Source: Euptelea pleiosperma
Lineage: Eukaryota > Streptophyta > Magnoliopsida > Ranunculales > Eupteleaceae
Assembly (NCBI GenBank): GCA_035048495.1
Contig: CM068543.1
Coordinates: 34,659,096-34,723,095 of the forward strand
DNA length: 64,000 bases
Direction of reading: 5' to 3'
Within the stretch, counting starts at the first letter, position 1, and each line of letters opens with the position of its first letter. This document shows, piece by piece, positions 12,482 through 23,511 of this stretch. The position numbers were made by a program, and so were the translations under genes. The notes beneath the pieces were generated by a model that did no database searches, was not told the DNA's origin, and saw nothing but the letters and a program-made list of their open reading frames with translations.

Positions 12482-14028
12482 TATATTTGACATGTATTCA
12501 TGTATCGGAGCAGTTTGGGTAGATGGAATAGATTTTTATTGAGGTGTTATTTCTTTTCTAGTTACAAGCACATCATGGAACTATTGAGTTGGAAAAACAC
12601 TATGTTGTCAAAATGATGGTTAGTCATTTATCATTAGGACTGTTTGCTTTTGTAATAAATGATGACATGTTTCCTGATTTTGTTTAACAGCCAGAGCACC
12701 AAAAATGTGCTGATTACTAATGTATTCAAACACCTGAAGTGTAAAGAATATCCAAAATATACCTCAGAACTTCCTACTGTGAGCCCAAGAATTTTGCTCT
12801 TTGGTCCCACATGTGAGTGGGTGTTTTCTACCTTCCATTAGTAGGTGAGTGGGTTAAAACCCTTGCTTCCTATCACTTGTAGTATCAAAATCTTTTACAG
12901 CACACTTTTAAAAATATAAGCTATTCTATGGTTCAAAGGTAAATCAAAATATCTTATTGAATAGGTATTGGGATATGGGGCTCTGTGGTGGTATAAAAGT
13001 GTACATAAGCCGACATGTTTCTCATCACCAAAAGAGTATCCCTCGGTATTTGTTTTGTGTGAAGATAGTAAGATATTGTTCCTTATAATCAATATGAGAG
13101 ACTGAATTGACAAATTAACTTGCTGGAAAACCCCAATCAAATATGCCCTTGGCAAACATCAAGAAGGTAGAGCTGTTGTCACAAATTTGCAGAGATTTTG
13201 AAATTCTCTAGCAAATATTATGATGATTTTTGAAACTTGATCCAAACTTCGAATTCTCGTCCCTTCTTATTATATTCTCCATTTCTGTTTCTCGTCAGCA
13301 TGTAGTTTTTGGATTAGTGACAACGTCTGTAACTTTGAAATTGATCCTATGTTAGTGTTAGACCAGATATTGGATGCCAGACATCAACTCCTAGAGGCCT
13401 TCGTTGCCAGCATGTAAACATGTGTATACAAGTATGCATGTTTTGTGTATTAGGTTGGGTAATGTTTTATTTGCAGATTAGGATTGCTTCTTTGTCCTAA
13501 TTTTTGTAGTTTTCTAAATGAGGAATGCTAGCAAGCTACGACGTAATGATGTTGAATAGATGCAACACCATAAAAGACAAGAAAAACTACGATGAAAATA
13601 AAACATACATTGCGTTAGAACAAATATATTTTTCATGTCTATTACAACGTTGCTTGCTAGCATTTTGGGCTTAACTTGTATTTTGGCAACCTCCTTTTAC
13701 ACATGACATTCAGGACTTCTTTTTCTTTGATTAAATAGTTTTTTTATAAGTATATTAAATAGTTTATTGCTTAGAGAAACTACAAATATAGTAAATAATT
13801 GAACTATATGGCAATGAATCCCAATGCTCATTGAACCCATCTTCTGCCAAGATGTTCAATAACTCATTATTCTCACCAAAACATGATGAAATGAAATTCT
13901 GAAATATTACTAAAATGAAGAACCATATTTAGGGCATCTACTAGCCTTCATGGATTCTCACCTGTACAAGTTTCTCATATAATAACTTCATTCGACTATT
14001 TCATCAGCAAGGATGGAATTGCTGCTAT
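12482..14028. other. Host DNA, no gene recognised
   Basis: AT-rich sequence between the two pseudogene pieces. It may include decayed later exons and introns of the 11765-12481 gene (for example near 12542-12600), but I could not align any with confidence. No repeat ends or RNA genes were seen. Confidence 0.4.
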
Positions 14029-14290
14029 CTTAGGGAACAAGCCAATGAAATTTGTTCACATTAAAATTAGCAGAGATCCTCAAGGAGGATTGGCCTCATG
14101 GAACAAAACAACCCATTTCTGCATGCCACATTCTTAAACCCTCTAGTTTCACTTGAAAAACTCATAGGAAAACTTCCTTTTAGTTCAATTTTTGCTAAAA
14201 CCCTTAGCACCATTCACTAAAATAATTGCCTTATAAGAACCTACCCTTCATTTGGGAACCTTTCATCACTTGTTGATTTTGTTCTTTGCT
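14029..14290 (+). pseudogene. LRR receptor-like protein fragment
   Basis: A frame from about 14035 reads FVHIKISRDPQGGLASWNKT and continues THFC. This fits the plant LRR N-terminal cap (pattern ...DPxGxLxSWNxSxHFC) of receptor-like kinases. After a stop, shifted frames give LIGKLPFSSIF and PSFGNLSSLVDF, typical of LRR units. The kinase and most LRRs are absent and several stops are present, so this is a short decayed fragment. Confidence 0.5.
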
Positions 14291-14379
14291 ACTTTATTTG
14301 CAGGAAGTATTAAATCGTGATGAGATTTGCGAACTTAGAAGCCCTACTTATATGCTCAATCCATCTGTCAGAATCATTA
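14291..14379 (+). other. Possible exon edge split by E1
   Basis: TTATTTGCAG at about 14303 looks like an acceptor. The open stretch after it (EVLNRDEICELRSPTYMLNP) runs to the CATTA duplicated at the E1 insertion (14375-14379). It resumes at 63408 with CTTCATCTTCACAATG and a possible GTGAGA donor. I do not recognise the peptide. Confidence 0.25.
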
Positions 14380-15741
14380 TGATATTCGCTCAAAAGTGCT
14401 TATTTTAAGTAATTATCCTTTTAGCATTATCGCGCTCTCCTATGTAAAATGCTCTAATTATCTACTTTTCCACGTAAGAATTTCTTTTGTTGTGCAGAAC
14501 ACACTTTTCTAGAGGAAATGGTATATTTGCATACATTAAACACATTTTCGGAAGTCTAGATATAAAGTCGTTCTGATTAAGTCTCATTACGCGCTTTTTC
14601 TGTCGCAGGAAACCCTGATTGGATGATTCTCGAGACTTGCGGGCCAAAATCAATTATGAAAGCCCATTATCAAAGCTTAAAGAGCCCACATGCTATGACT
14701 AGAAGATATGGGCAAAATATGGGCTGAATGAGAGGACCAAAGAGTCGGCCCAAAGAACGAAGAGAGTAGGAGAGCCAATGACCAAGAGACAGACCAAAGC
14801 GTTTAAAGCCACATGAATCAACAAGGAATGATGGTCTACTCTATTGGAGAAGCATGAGGATGGTCACAGTGAAGACCAGGGTTCCAGACCCTCTGCCAAT
14901 ACTTTTATCTCTATTTTCTGATATTTTCTCTCTCCTCCCCTTAATTTTCTCTCATCTCTCCTTATTATCTCTCTCTTCATCTCTCGGTCCTCGGAACTAC
15001 TGACCTAACCCCAGAATTCTTGCCCGTTGGCTCTGGCCCATCTCCCTAAGCTATCAGACCGTTGGATCTTCCATCGGACCATTGGATCATCCATCAGACC
15101 GTCGGATCTCTCTAAATCAATCAACCTGCCAATCTGAGTCCCAATCCAGTCACCATCCATCCAATCGTCAGCATATTGTCTGTCACATCATCTTTTGAGA
15201 CGATGGACTTCATCAGTCCATGTGGGCCAGCAGCCAGCCCATCATCATCGACCCGCTGCCCGACCATTTAGTGGACCCCGTGAATTTCAAAATAATTTAA
15301 ATTAAATTTTAAAAATGTCAGGGGGTCTACTAAATGGGGAAATCCCCTAAAGAAAGAAAATAAGTTTTAAAAAAAAAATATATATATTTTTAAAAAAAAT
15401 CTCTAATTTCCATTAATGGAAACTAGGGAGCTTTAAAAGGGAAGAAGAGAGGGTTCAAAACGCTAATTCCCTAATCTTCAAACCCCTCTCCTCCTCTCCT
15501 TCCTCTTCTTCCTTCAAACCCCTCTCCTCCTCTCCTCTCCCTTCTTCCTTCAAACCCTTCTCCTCCTCTTCTTCTTCTTCTTCTTCTTCCTCGCCTCCGG
15601 CCAGCAGGTGTGCAACTCCGCCTTCATCAATCCCTGCACCACCTACTGCTCCACACAACGGCCAAGACCATTTTCTTCAACCCCGGCAACACCTTCCGCG
15701 ACTTGCCATGGTGCTGCCCTCCCCATTCATGTTACGTGCTC
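14380..15741 (+). repeat. E1 5' LTR, segment 1
   Basis: The first 1362 bp of the E1 5' LTR, matching the 3' LTR from 60692. It includes the tRNA-like module (T-arm 14878-14892), an A-rich/TATATA tract (about 15365-15395), a TATA-like TTTAAAA at 15432-15438 and CT-rich 5'UTR-like sequence. It is interrupted after TGCTC (15737-15741) by S1. Confidence 0.85.
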
Positions 15742-17868
15742 TGATATTCGCTCAAAAAGTGCTTATTTTAAGCAATTATCCTTTTAGCGTTATTGCATTC
15801 TCCTACATAAAATGCTCTATTTATCTACTTTTCTACATAATAGTCTCTTCTGTTGCGTAGAACATACTTTTCTGGACGAAATGGTATATTTACATGAATT
15901 AAACGCATTTCTGGAAGTCTAGACATTAAGTCGTTCTGATAAAGTCTCATTACGCGCTTCTTCTGTCGCAGGAAACCCCGATGGGATAATTCTCGAGACT
16001 TGCGAGCCCACATCGATCAAGAAAGCCTATTATCAAAGCTTAAAGAGCCCACATGCTATGACTAGAAGATATGGGTCAAATATGGGCTGAATAAGAGGAC
16101 CAAAAAGCTGGCCCAAAGAACGAAGTGAGCAGGAGAGCCAATGACCAAGATACGGACCAAAGCGTTTAAAGCCACATGAGTCAGCAAGGAATGATAGTCT
16201 ACTCTACTAGAGAAGCGTGAGGATGGTCACAGTGAAGACCAGGGTTCCAAACCCTCTGCCAATACTTTTATCTCCATTTTCTGATATTTTCTCTCTCATC
16301 TCTCCTTATTCTCTCTCTCTTCATCTCCCAGTCCTCGAATCTACTGACCTAACCCCAGAACTCCTGCCCATTGGCTCTGTCTCATCTCCCTTAGCTTTCT
16401 GACCGTTGGATCTTCAATCGAACAGTTCCAGGTCCGCCTGCGACCTCCTTGCTCCGCCACTGGTTCGCCAGTGAAACCAGCGCCACCAGTCCACCGTCGT
16501 GCTGTTCTCCATCTCCACCACGAGGCGTGCTCCTCTTGTTGCCCCTGTTTCGATCCACCAGCGATCCTCCATCGTTCTTCAGCCACCGAACCACCATGTG
16601 CACGGACTGGTGCAACTACCAGGCCCTTCTCTCTTACCGCCATCTTCTCCTCTCCCCAGCCGCTCTCCACCATCTCTTTCACGTCCTAACCTACAACTTC
16701 CCAAGTTGCAAGTCTGCAACTTCTCTCCCTCAATGCCCCTTGCTCCATCTTTTTCCCACGATCTTCTCTAACGTGTCTGCTACCTCTTCACGGCTACCGC
16801 CTACAAACTCCCTTGAAACCGGATAGAAACTCCAGCCCATCTTCTCCAACCTGCTGAACGTGCCATTCTTCTCTGAACAACTTGCAAGTCACCGACTCTT
16901 CCACCTTTAAACCACCAGTAATCAAGCCAAGGTGCAGACTGTGCAAGAGAACCTGCAACTCTGCTGAGAACCTACAACTAACTAGACCGTGGGCTTCTCC
17001 TAAGCTCCTCTTCATGGTCGCTGCAATTTCTTCTAGCCGGTGCACTTTTTAATGATTAACGGCAACTTCCATTGACGCCGACACAAGCAACACCTCCCTC
17101 TACCATGCTCCGTCTCTTTCAACGGTCGAGTTTTCCAGCCCTTGCGTGATCTCCTACAGGCTTCTCACCTCCATCATACCAGCTAGCAAGTTTTCAACTT
17201 GCTGCCCCATTGGTCCACTCCACCTCTATACTCACCATCCATTCCCTTGGCCGAATACCACTTGGCTGATCCATCACTACGGGCAGCCACAGAGATTGCC
17301 TTCATCGTCTGTCCACCTCTCGGTAAGTCACGTAGGTATTTCTCTCTCTACTTCCACTTTCTCTCTCTATTTTCTTCTTTCTTTCTCTAAAATAACTTTC
17401 TCTCTCCATTCAATTCTTTCTCTCTCTAAATTCTTGTTTTTGCCACTTTCTCTCTCTAACTTCCCTTTCACTCTCTATTCTCTATCTATCTAGTTTTATT
17501 TCACGCTTTGATAACTAGTTTGAATCATGCAATTTCATGTAAATGACAATTTGAATTAATGTATTTTATTATTCTTAGTTGATTTTATTTCATGTTAGCA
17601 GTAGTTTCGTTCAATTATCTCACCAAAAGTATGTTTTAAAAATCGACTGGCTTCTCTCACCCCTCCATCCTCTTTGGTAGAAATTTCTGAGAAAAATCCG
17701 TCATTTTATGTTATCTACATGCGCTAACTACCCCCGAGTGCGGATCGACATCCAACACTGTCCACTTTGCAAAAATTGCTCATTTTACAGGTTATAAGTC
17801 TCGGATAATTACAAAAAGTGTTGATTTTAGGGTTTCCGTAACCAACGATGCGGAAAAACCTACTTTCA
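15742..17868 (+). mobile_element. S1: solo LTR, TSD TGCTC
   Basis: A single 2127-bp LTR from TGATATTCGC to CTACTTTCA with perfect 5-bp duplications TGCTC at 15737-15741 and 17869-17873. The undisturbed target (TACGTGCTCCACCACC) is visible in E1's 3' LTR near 62060. No internal region is present, so it arose by LTR-LTR recombination or a similar loss. It keeps the T-arm-like site (16241-16255) and the terminal block (17736-17868). The overlapping ORFs (for example 16449-16826) are Ser/Pro-rich low-complexity frames. Confidence 0.92.
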
Positions 17869-18479
17869 TGCTCCACCACCACTCACGGCTAGGCCGTGAT
17901 CTTTTTCTTTCTCCTTTATTCTTCTTCTTTCTACCTTCTTCTTCTTCTTTCTTCTTTATTCTTCTTCTTTCTTCTCTTCCTTTTTTTTTGCAGGTTTGCT
18001 GTCACGACCTGTTGCCGCCCTTAACCGCTGCAACTTGCTGGCCACCGCTGCTGCAACTCCGGTCGTTGCTTGCGCCTGCTCCACGCCCCTCTAGTTAGCG
18101 ACTTTGTGGGGTTTTCTCGTTGAACTCCACCGCCGTCACACACATCTTGCGGGTCAACACTAAACAGATCTACATCACGAGCAGATCTGTTTTCCTCCCC
18201 CTACCGCCTTCTCAACCACCGGACTACCCTCCTCCAGCTGCTCTCCTTTCCAACACCCTCATCCGTTTGCTGGTTGTCGCCTACAACAGCCCCCCCCAAC
18301 GTGCAGCATCACCATTGCTGCATAGCATCACCATGAAAATGGTCTGAACTTGCAGCCTTGCAAGTTGCATCTCGAACTCCGGTCAGAACACTCCGGCCAA
18401 CAACCTGTGCTCCTCCTCGTTCTCCATCAGGCACTGGTACTCTTGCTCTACAGCAACCTCTAACCTACAACGCGTCCCT
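17869..18479 (+). repeat. E1 5' LTR, segment 2
   Basis: Continuation of the E1 5' LTR, collinear with 62056-62680 of the 3' LTR: CTT-rich stretch, TTTTTTTTGCAGG, a TGCAACTCCGG half-palindrome at 18052-18062 and the CCAACGTGCAGCATC segment. It ends with TCCCT (18475-18479), the target duplication of E2. Confidence 0.85.
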
Positions 18480-18816
18480 TGAAAGTAGGATTTTCTGCGT
18501 CGTTGGTTACGGAAACCCTAATTCCAACAAGATTTGTAATTTTTATCCGATTATCCTGCAAAATTCAGAGATTCTAGCATAGGGATTCGTGTCGGATGTC
18601 GATCCTCACTCGGGATTAGTCGGATCAGCGCAATAAAGAATACATAAATGACAAAATTTTCAGAGACTGCAACATGCTCATATTTAAATTAATTCCATTT
18701 ATTCAAAATTGTCTCTTACAATAAAATAATCTGATAAAAATACTAACTAAAAAGCATTAATCAAGAATAGTCTAAAGAGATAAAGCATAAAATTTAAATG
18801 ATCTAGAGAGAGAAAG
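18480..18816 (-). repeat. E2 3' LTR, terminal segment
   Basis: The last 337 bp of the E2 3' LTR on the minus strand, nearly identical to the matching part of its 5' LTR at 35279-35615. It contains the terminal block (GTGTCGGATGTCGATCC). Interrupted by E3 after GAAAG (18812-18816). Confidence 0.85.
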
Positions 18817-19369
18817 TGATATTCGCTCAAAAGTGCTTATTTTAAGCAATTATCCTTTTAGCGTTATCGCACTCTCCTACGTAAAACTGCTCTAATTATC
18901 CACTTTTCTACGTAAGAGTCTATCTCATTGCGTAGAACACACTTTTCTGGATGAAATGGTATATTTGCATGCATTAAACACATTTTTAGAAGTTTAGATA
19001 TTAAGCCGTTCTGATTAAGTCTCATTACGCGCTTCTTCTGTCGCAAGAAACCCTGATTGGATGATTCTCGAGACTTGTGGGCCCACATAGATCATGAAAG
19101 CCCATTATCAAAGCTTAAAGAATCCACAGGCTATGTCTAGAAGATATGAGCCTATTACGGGCTGAACAAGGGGATCGAAGAGCTGGCCCAAGGAACCACG
19201 AGAGCGGGAGAGCTGATAACCAAGAGAAGGACCAAAGCATTTAAAGCCACATCAAATGATGGCCTGCTCTACTGGCAAAGCTCAAGTGAAGAACAATGGA
19301 AAACCAGGGTTCATGACCCTCTGCCAATACTTTTTCTGATATTTTCTCTCTCATCTCTCCTTATTCTCT
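18817..19369 (+). repeat. E3 left LTR, truncated
   Basis: The first about 550 bp of an E5-like LTR (shared text ATTACGGGCTGAACAAGG, and the T-arm-like site AGGGTTCATGACCCT at 19306-19320). It then breaks at ...CCTTATTCTC and joins the 3' region at TATTTACC (19370). The rest of this LTR and everything up to the 3' region is missing. Confidence 0.8.
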
Positions 19370-19791
19370 TATTTACCAAAACTCATGTCTTTAATAAAAA
19401 AAAAAAATAATAAAAAAAAAAATAAAAAAAAAAAAAAAAAAAAAAAAAAACTCATTTTTGGGGTGATTTCCGATGTTCTCCAAAAGTTTTCTAGAATTTC
19501 AAAAACGTGTCAAATACCCTGACTTTGATTAGCTAAAAACCTTCGTTAAGTCAGTATTGAGGATGTCAATTTTTGTTTAAAGTTAGCGTCGAGTCAAGTC
19601 AGGCGTGACTACAGCAGGTTTGAAAACTCAGAAAAACTCAGATTTGGCACAATTGTACACTATCAACATCAGAGTCATCCTAAGTTTTGAAACTCTAGAG
19701 ATCCTGTGAGAAGAATTGTGGAGACCTAACCCAGTGAGCTTTCGAGCCTTTAATCGTTTCAGAGAGTTATACATTAATCCTGAGTCACAAG

Positions 19792-20025
19792 ATGACTCAC
19801 TATTCTTCATGCCCGCAATATTCGTTGAGAGATCTCATTATCTTTTGCTTCGATCATAAAACTCGGAACGACATCAAAAATTGGATTACTACGACAGAAC
19901 CTTCTCTGTATCTAGTCAAGACAGTATACATGATAGTGCAAACCTTAGAAAATGATTTAGGCCATTTTTCTGAACCATTCAGCCTTTTTACTCACCTGAA
20001 TTATACTTCACTAGAAACCCCTTGA
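19792..20025 (+). CDS. Small conserved ORF in the 3' region (E3 copy 1)
   Basis: 77 codons, starting MTHYSSCPQYSLRDLI and including DHKTRNDIK, TEPSLYLVKT and VQTLENDLGHFSEPF. It is identical to the frame at 27931-28164 and related to the E0 frame at 2555-2241. E5 and E1 keep its first part. No signal peptide, membrane helix or known motif is visible. Expression is unproven and the function unknown. Confidence 0.35.
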   Translation: MTHYSSCPQYSLRDLIIFCFDHKTRNDIKNWITTTEPSLYLVKTVYMIVQTLENDLGHFSEPFSLFTHLNYTSLETP

Positions 20026-20978
20026 GCCATTCTATAAAAGCCTTTTCTTTGTAAACCCATCAACCTAAAATCCAGTCTAGCTACGAAACATGACTGGCTA
20101 CCCTTATTTTGAGATGGACAAAAGAATAACTGATGTGGGTGTACCGTGAAAAGAAAAGTAAAGAAGAAGAATCAAAAGGAAAAGAAAGTGGTTCAAGCCA
20201 AAAACAAAATATAGAAAGAAAGTATGAAGAAGAGCTGAAAAGAAATTGAGCAGTCTCAGAAATATCAAGAAAAAGAGAAAAATACGAAAAAAGGAAAAAG
20301 AACCAGATAATGGTGTTACGTCGCAGGAAAAATTCAAGAAAATGGCAATATCCTCTCAAGATCTTTGAAATCCTGTATTCCTTTATCTCTCTACACCTGA
20401 CCTAAGCCTCATTACAACCCAGGAAAGTCCTACTTGATTCTAGGATAGTACGATCATAAAATGTGGAGATTGGAGAAAGAGAAGCTATAGAGTTTGATCT
20501 GACGTTCCCGAGTGAAGTGGTATTCCAATCATGAGATCTTCTTCTGTTAAAGATGTCCTTCCTTCAAATAAAACATATGTGAGATCTTTTGCCTCTTTAT
20601 ATTAAATACATCTCCTCACATATAAATTGAGAGAAAAGAAGAAAACCCTTCTTGTGTGATTCTATTCTGAGTGCTAAACATGTGAGATTTGAGGTCGAGG
20701 CATAAAAACTTAGAGGTGATCTGGAAATCTTTACTGTCGGATGATGAGAATGTTGAGCACACACACACGCAGAGTCTGACTATTCTGCGTCATGATTATC
20801 AGTCTGTAGTCTTGCCAAAACTTTCAAACTCTTCGCTAGCATGTAACTGTTTTTGCATCCATTCAATGATTTGACGAACGGTGTTTTCCCGGAGCTAATA
20901 TGAAAAAGTGTGCAGCATGTGCAGAGCCCTTTTAAGCTCATTTATTTCGCACTAATTGCCAAGGATTGGCAATATGCT

Positions 20979-20990
20979 GGTTGGGGGTTG
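20979..20990 (+). other. Polypurine-type tract before LTR (E3, central)
   Basis: GGTTGGGGGTTG directly precedes TGATATTCGC. It occupies the place where the plus-strand primer is generated and is identical at 29118-29129, 47104-47115 and 60680-60691. Confidence 0.6.
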
Positions 20991-21953
20991 TGATATTCGC
21001 TCAAAAGTGCTTATTTTAAGCAATTATCCTTTTAGCGTTATTGCATTCTCCTACGTAAAATACTCTATTTACCTACTTTTCTATGTAAGAGTCTCTTCTG
21101 TTGCGTAGAACACACTTTTCTGGACGAAATGGTATATTTGCATGCATTAAACACATTTTCGGAAGTCTAGATATTAAGCCGTTCTGATAAAGTCTCATTA
21201 CGCGCTTCTTCTGTCGCAGGAAACCCCGATGGGACGATTCTCGAGACTTGTGGGCCCAAATCGATCATGAGAGCCCATTATCAAAGCTTAAAGAGCCCAC
21301 ATGCTATGACTAGAAGATATGGGCCAAATATGGGCTAAATCAGAGGACCAAAAAAAGCCGGCCCAAATAACGAAGAGAGCAGGAGAGCCAATGACCAAGA
21401 GACGGACCAAAGCGTTTAAAGCCACATGAGTCAGCAAAGAATGATGGTCGACTCTACTGGAGAAGCGTGAGGATGGTCACAGTGAAGAACAGGGTTCCAG
21501 ACCCTCCGCCAGTGCTTTTTTCCATTTTTTTTGATACTTTTTCTCTCATCTCTCCTTATTCTCTCTCTCTCTTCATCTCTCGGTCTTCGAATCTACTGAC
21601 CTAACCCCAGAACTCCTGCCCATCAGCTCTATCTCATCTCCCTTAGCTTTCTGACCGTTGGATCTTCCATCGGACCGTTGGATCTTCAATCGGACCGTTG
21701 GATCTCTCTAGATCCGTCGATCTACCAATCTGAGTCCCAATCAAGTCACCATCCATCCGATCGCCATCAGACTGTCTGTCACATCATTCTGTGAGATGAT
21801 GGACATCATCAACCCATGAGGGCCAATAGCCGGGCCCATCTTCATCGACCCGCTGACCGACCAGTTAGTGGACCCCGCGAATTTCAAAAATAATTTTAAT
21901 TAAATGGGGGGTCCACTAATTGGGGAGATTCCCCATAGAAAAGTAGATTTTTA

Positions 21954-21956
<3 letters not shown>

Positions 21957-22005
<49 letters not shown>

Positions 22006-22018
22006 TATATTTTTTTTA
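21957..22018 (+). repeat. Poly(A)-(TA)n-poly(T) tract in LTR U3
   Basis: A run of about 30 A, then (TA)n, then T, ending about 35 bp upstream of the TATA box. Equivalent shorter tracts lie at about 15365-15395, 36946-36985 and 61681-61715, so the tract is a shared U3 feature that varies in length. Confidence 0.75.
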
Positions 22019-22052
22019 TTTCAAAAATAACTATTTTCCATTAATGGAAGGT

Positions 22053-22059
22053 TATAAAA
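22053..22059 (+). promoter_or_regulatory. TATA box of LTR promoter
   Basis: TATAAAA within GGTTATAAAAGAGGGAG, 1062 bp from the LTR start. The same place is filled by TTTAAAA at 15432 and 61744 (offset 1052), by TTTAAAA near 37026, and by TATAAAA at 53824 (S2, offset 1233). Constant position and context support it as the LTR core promoter. Confidence 0.55.
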
Positions 22060-23493
22060 GAGGGAGAGCTCGAGGGGAACCCTAATCCCCTTTCCCCCTC
22101 TCCTCCTCTCTTTTTCTCCTTTCTCCCTTCTCCTTCCCCACGTTCTCCCCTTCATTCTCTCCTTCTTTCCTCCTCTTCTTCTTCTTTTCTTTTTTCTTCT
22201 TCTTCTTCTTCTTCTTCGTTTCCCACCGGAGTTGCAGGCCGTTAGCATCTGCTCCTTGCTGTCGAAAAATAGCACCACCTCCATCTCCGTCGTCGGCGTG
22301 CAGCACAGCACCTCCATTCTCACCGCCTTCTTCTTCTTCTTCCCTTCTACCGTTAGCTCGCCGGACTGGTTCGTCTTCTCCGGCGAAATCTTCCTGTCAC
22401 ACCACCAACAGCCACCTCTCCTCCCTTCTTCCCCCTTCTCTTCCTCTTCTTTCTCCTCTCATCGCTCCTGTCCGCCATTAGCGCCACTGCCTGCTGGCAC
22501 CATTCCCTGGCGTACCACCACATCCAGAACCGCCGTTAGCGCACTCCACCACCACCTCATTCCAGCGATCTCTGATCTCCACTTCTTCTTGCACGCCTCC
22601 ATCACCATCTCACCTTCTCGGTTTCACCTCTCCTTTCTTTCTCTTGCTGCATCCACCTCCATTAATACCACCAAGAACCGCAACCTGCTGGTCCATTGAC
22701 GCTGCGCTTCACGACCTGCAACTAACAGTGGGTCCGCACCTCCACCTGCATGTGCTGCCCTCTCTCCTCCACCTGTTGATCGCCTTCCTCAGTTGTTGCT
22801 TCCTCTTCACCGTCCAATGAAGCGACATGCAACTTCCGGTTGCTGCTTTGAGAAGAATGGAGAGAACCTAGTCATTTTTATTTACCAAGTTTCTTGCTGG
22901 CCGAGCCAATGAGAAAACTCCATTACTGGGCTACTCCTCACGACCTCTACAACCAGCAGCTTGATCTTGCTCTCCCCTTGCAAGTTCCTCCGGGCACCCA
23001 TGCAAGCCACCAACGGCCGAATCCATTTCTTGGCCAAACGGGTATCCATTCTCTCTCTTCTTTCTAACTTTCTCTCTCTAGCTTTCTCTCTCAATTTTTT
23101 ATCGCTTTCTAGATTAGTTTTCTTTTTGTTGTTAGCCCTAGTTATTTATTTGTAAGCACTCTTGATTGTTCAATAAATTTAGTTTGGTTGTTATGATTTG
23201 AAGTTTTCTTTTATTTATTTCAATTAGTGCAGTTAGTTCATCATAATCTCAATTTGAAAAATCATGTTTTAAAAGATCCCATCTCTCTCACCCCTCCATT
23301 TTTCTGCCAATTTCCCATTACAATCATTCTTTAATATGCATGCCCTAACCCCGAGTGCGGATCGACATCCGACACGAGCCACTGTACAACCCTGTGATTT
23401 TTGCAGGATTTGAGTGAAAAAAATCTCGGATAATATACAAATGTGTTGATTCTAGGGTCGTTCTCTCAACGACAGAAAAACCCTACTTTCAAA

Positions 23494-23511
23494 TGGCGCC
23501 GCTGCCGCTCG
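23494..23511 (+). other. Primer-binding site (E3)
   Basis: TGGCGCCGCTGCCGCTCGGG begins two bases after the LTR end. The first 14 bases match the complement of the plant tRNA-Asp 3' end with one mismatch. After that the match is poor. Confidence 0.65.

Larger units (their letters stand above)
19370..20990 (+). repeat. 3' region, copy 1 of a 1621-bp direct repeat
   Basis: Same length and essentially the same sequence as 27509-29129, including a long A/T-homopolymer stretch. It holds the small ORF (19792-20025), a purine-rich tract (about 20135-20330) and the G-rich tract next to the LTR (20979-20990). Identity runs on into the following LTR for about 170 bp. Both copies are followed by an LTR start. 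Confidence 0.85.
20991..23491 (+). repeat. E3 central LTR (5' LTR of the gag unit)
   Basis: 2501 bp from TGATATTCGC to CTACTTTCA, followed by AA and the PBS, so it acts as the 5' LTR of the gag-bearing unit. It shows a T-arm-like site (21491-21505), poly(A)-(TA)n at about 21957-22015, a TATA box (22053-22059), CTT microsatellite, a half-palindrome (22227-22237) and the terminal block (23352-23491). Confidence 0.88.

Noticed and set aside
16341..16826. Overlapping frames on both strands in S1
   Set aside because: CT-rich LTR sequence gives long chance frames on both strands. No domain and no conservation.
20081..20359. Phe/Leu-rich minus frames that look like a membrane protein (also 28220-28498, 46120-46491, 59786-60064)
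   Set aside because: They are antisense of the purine-rich tract. Hydrophobicity follows from TTC/TTT codons, and the element's transcript runs the other way.
22232..22699. 155-codon plus frame in the E3 central LTR
   Set aside because: Ser/Pro/Thr-rich, starts inside an LTR, and is not conserved in other LTR copies. It also spans a microsatellite and a half-palindrome.
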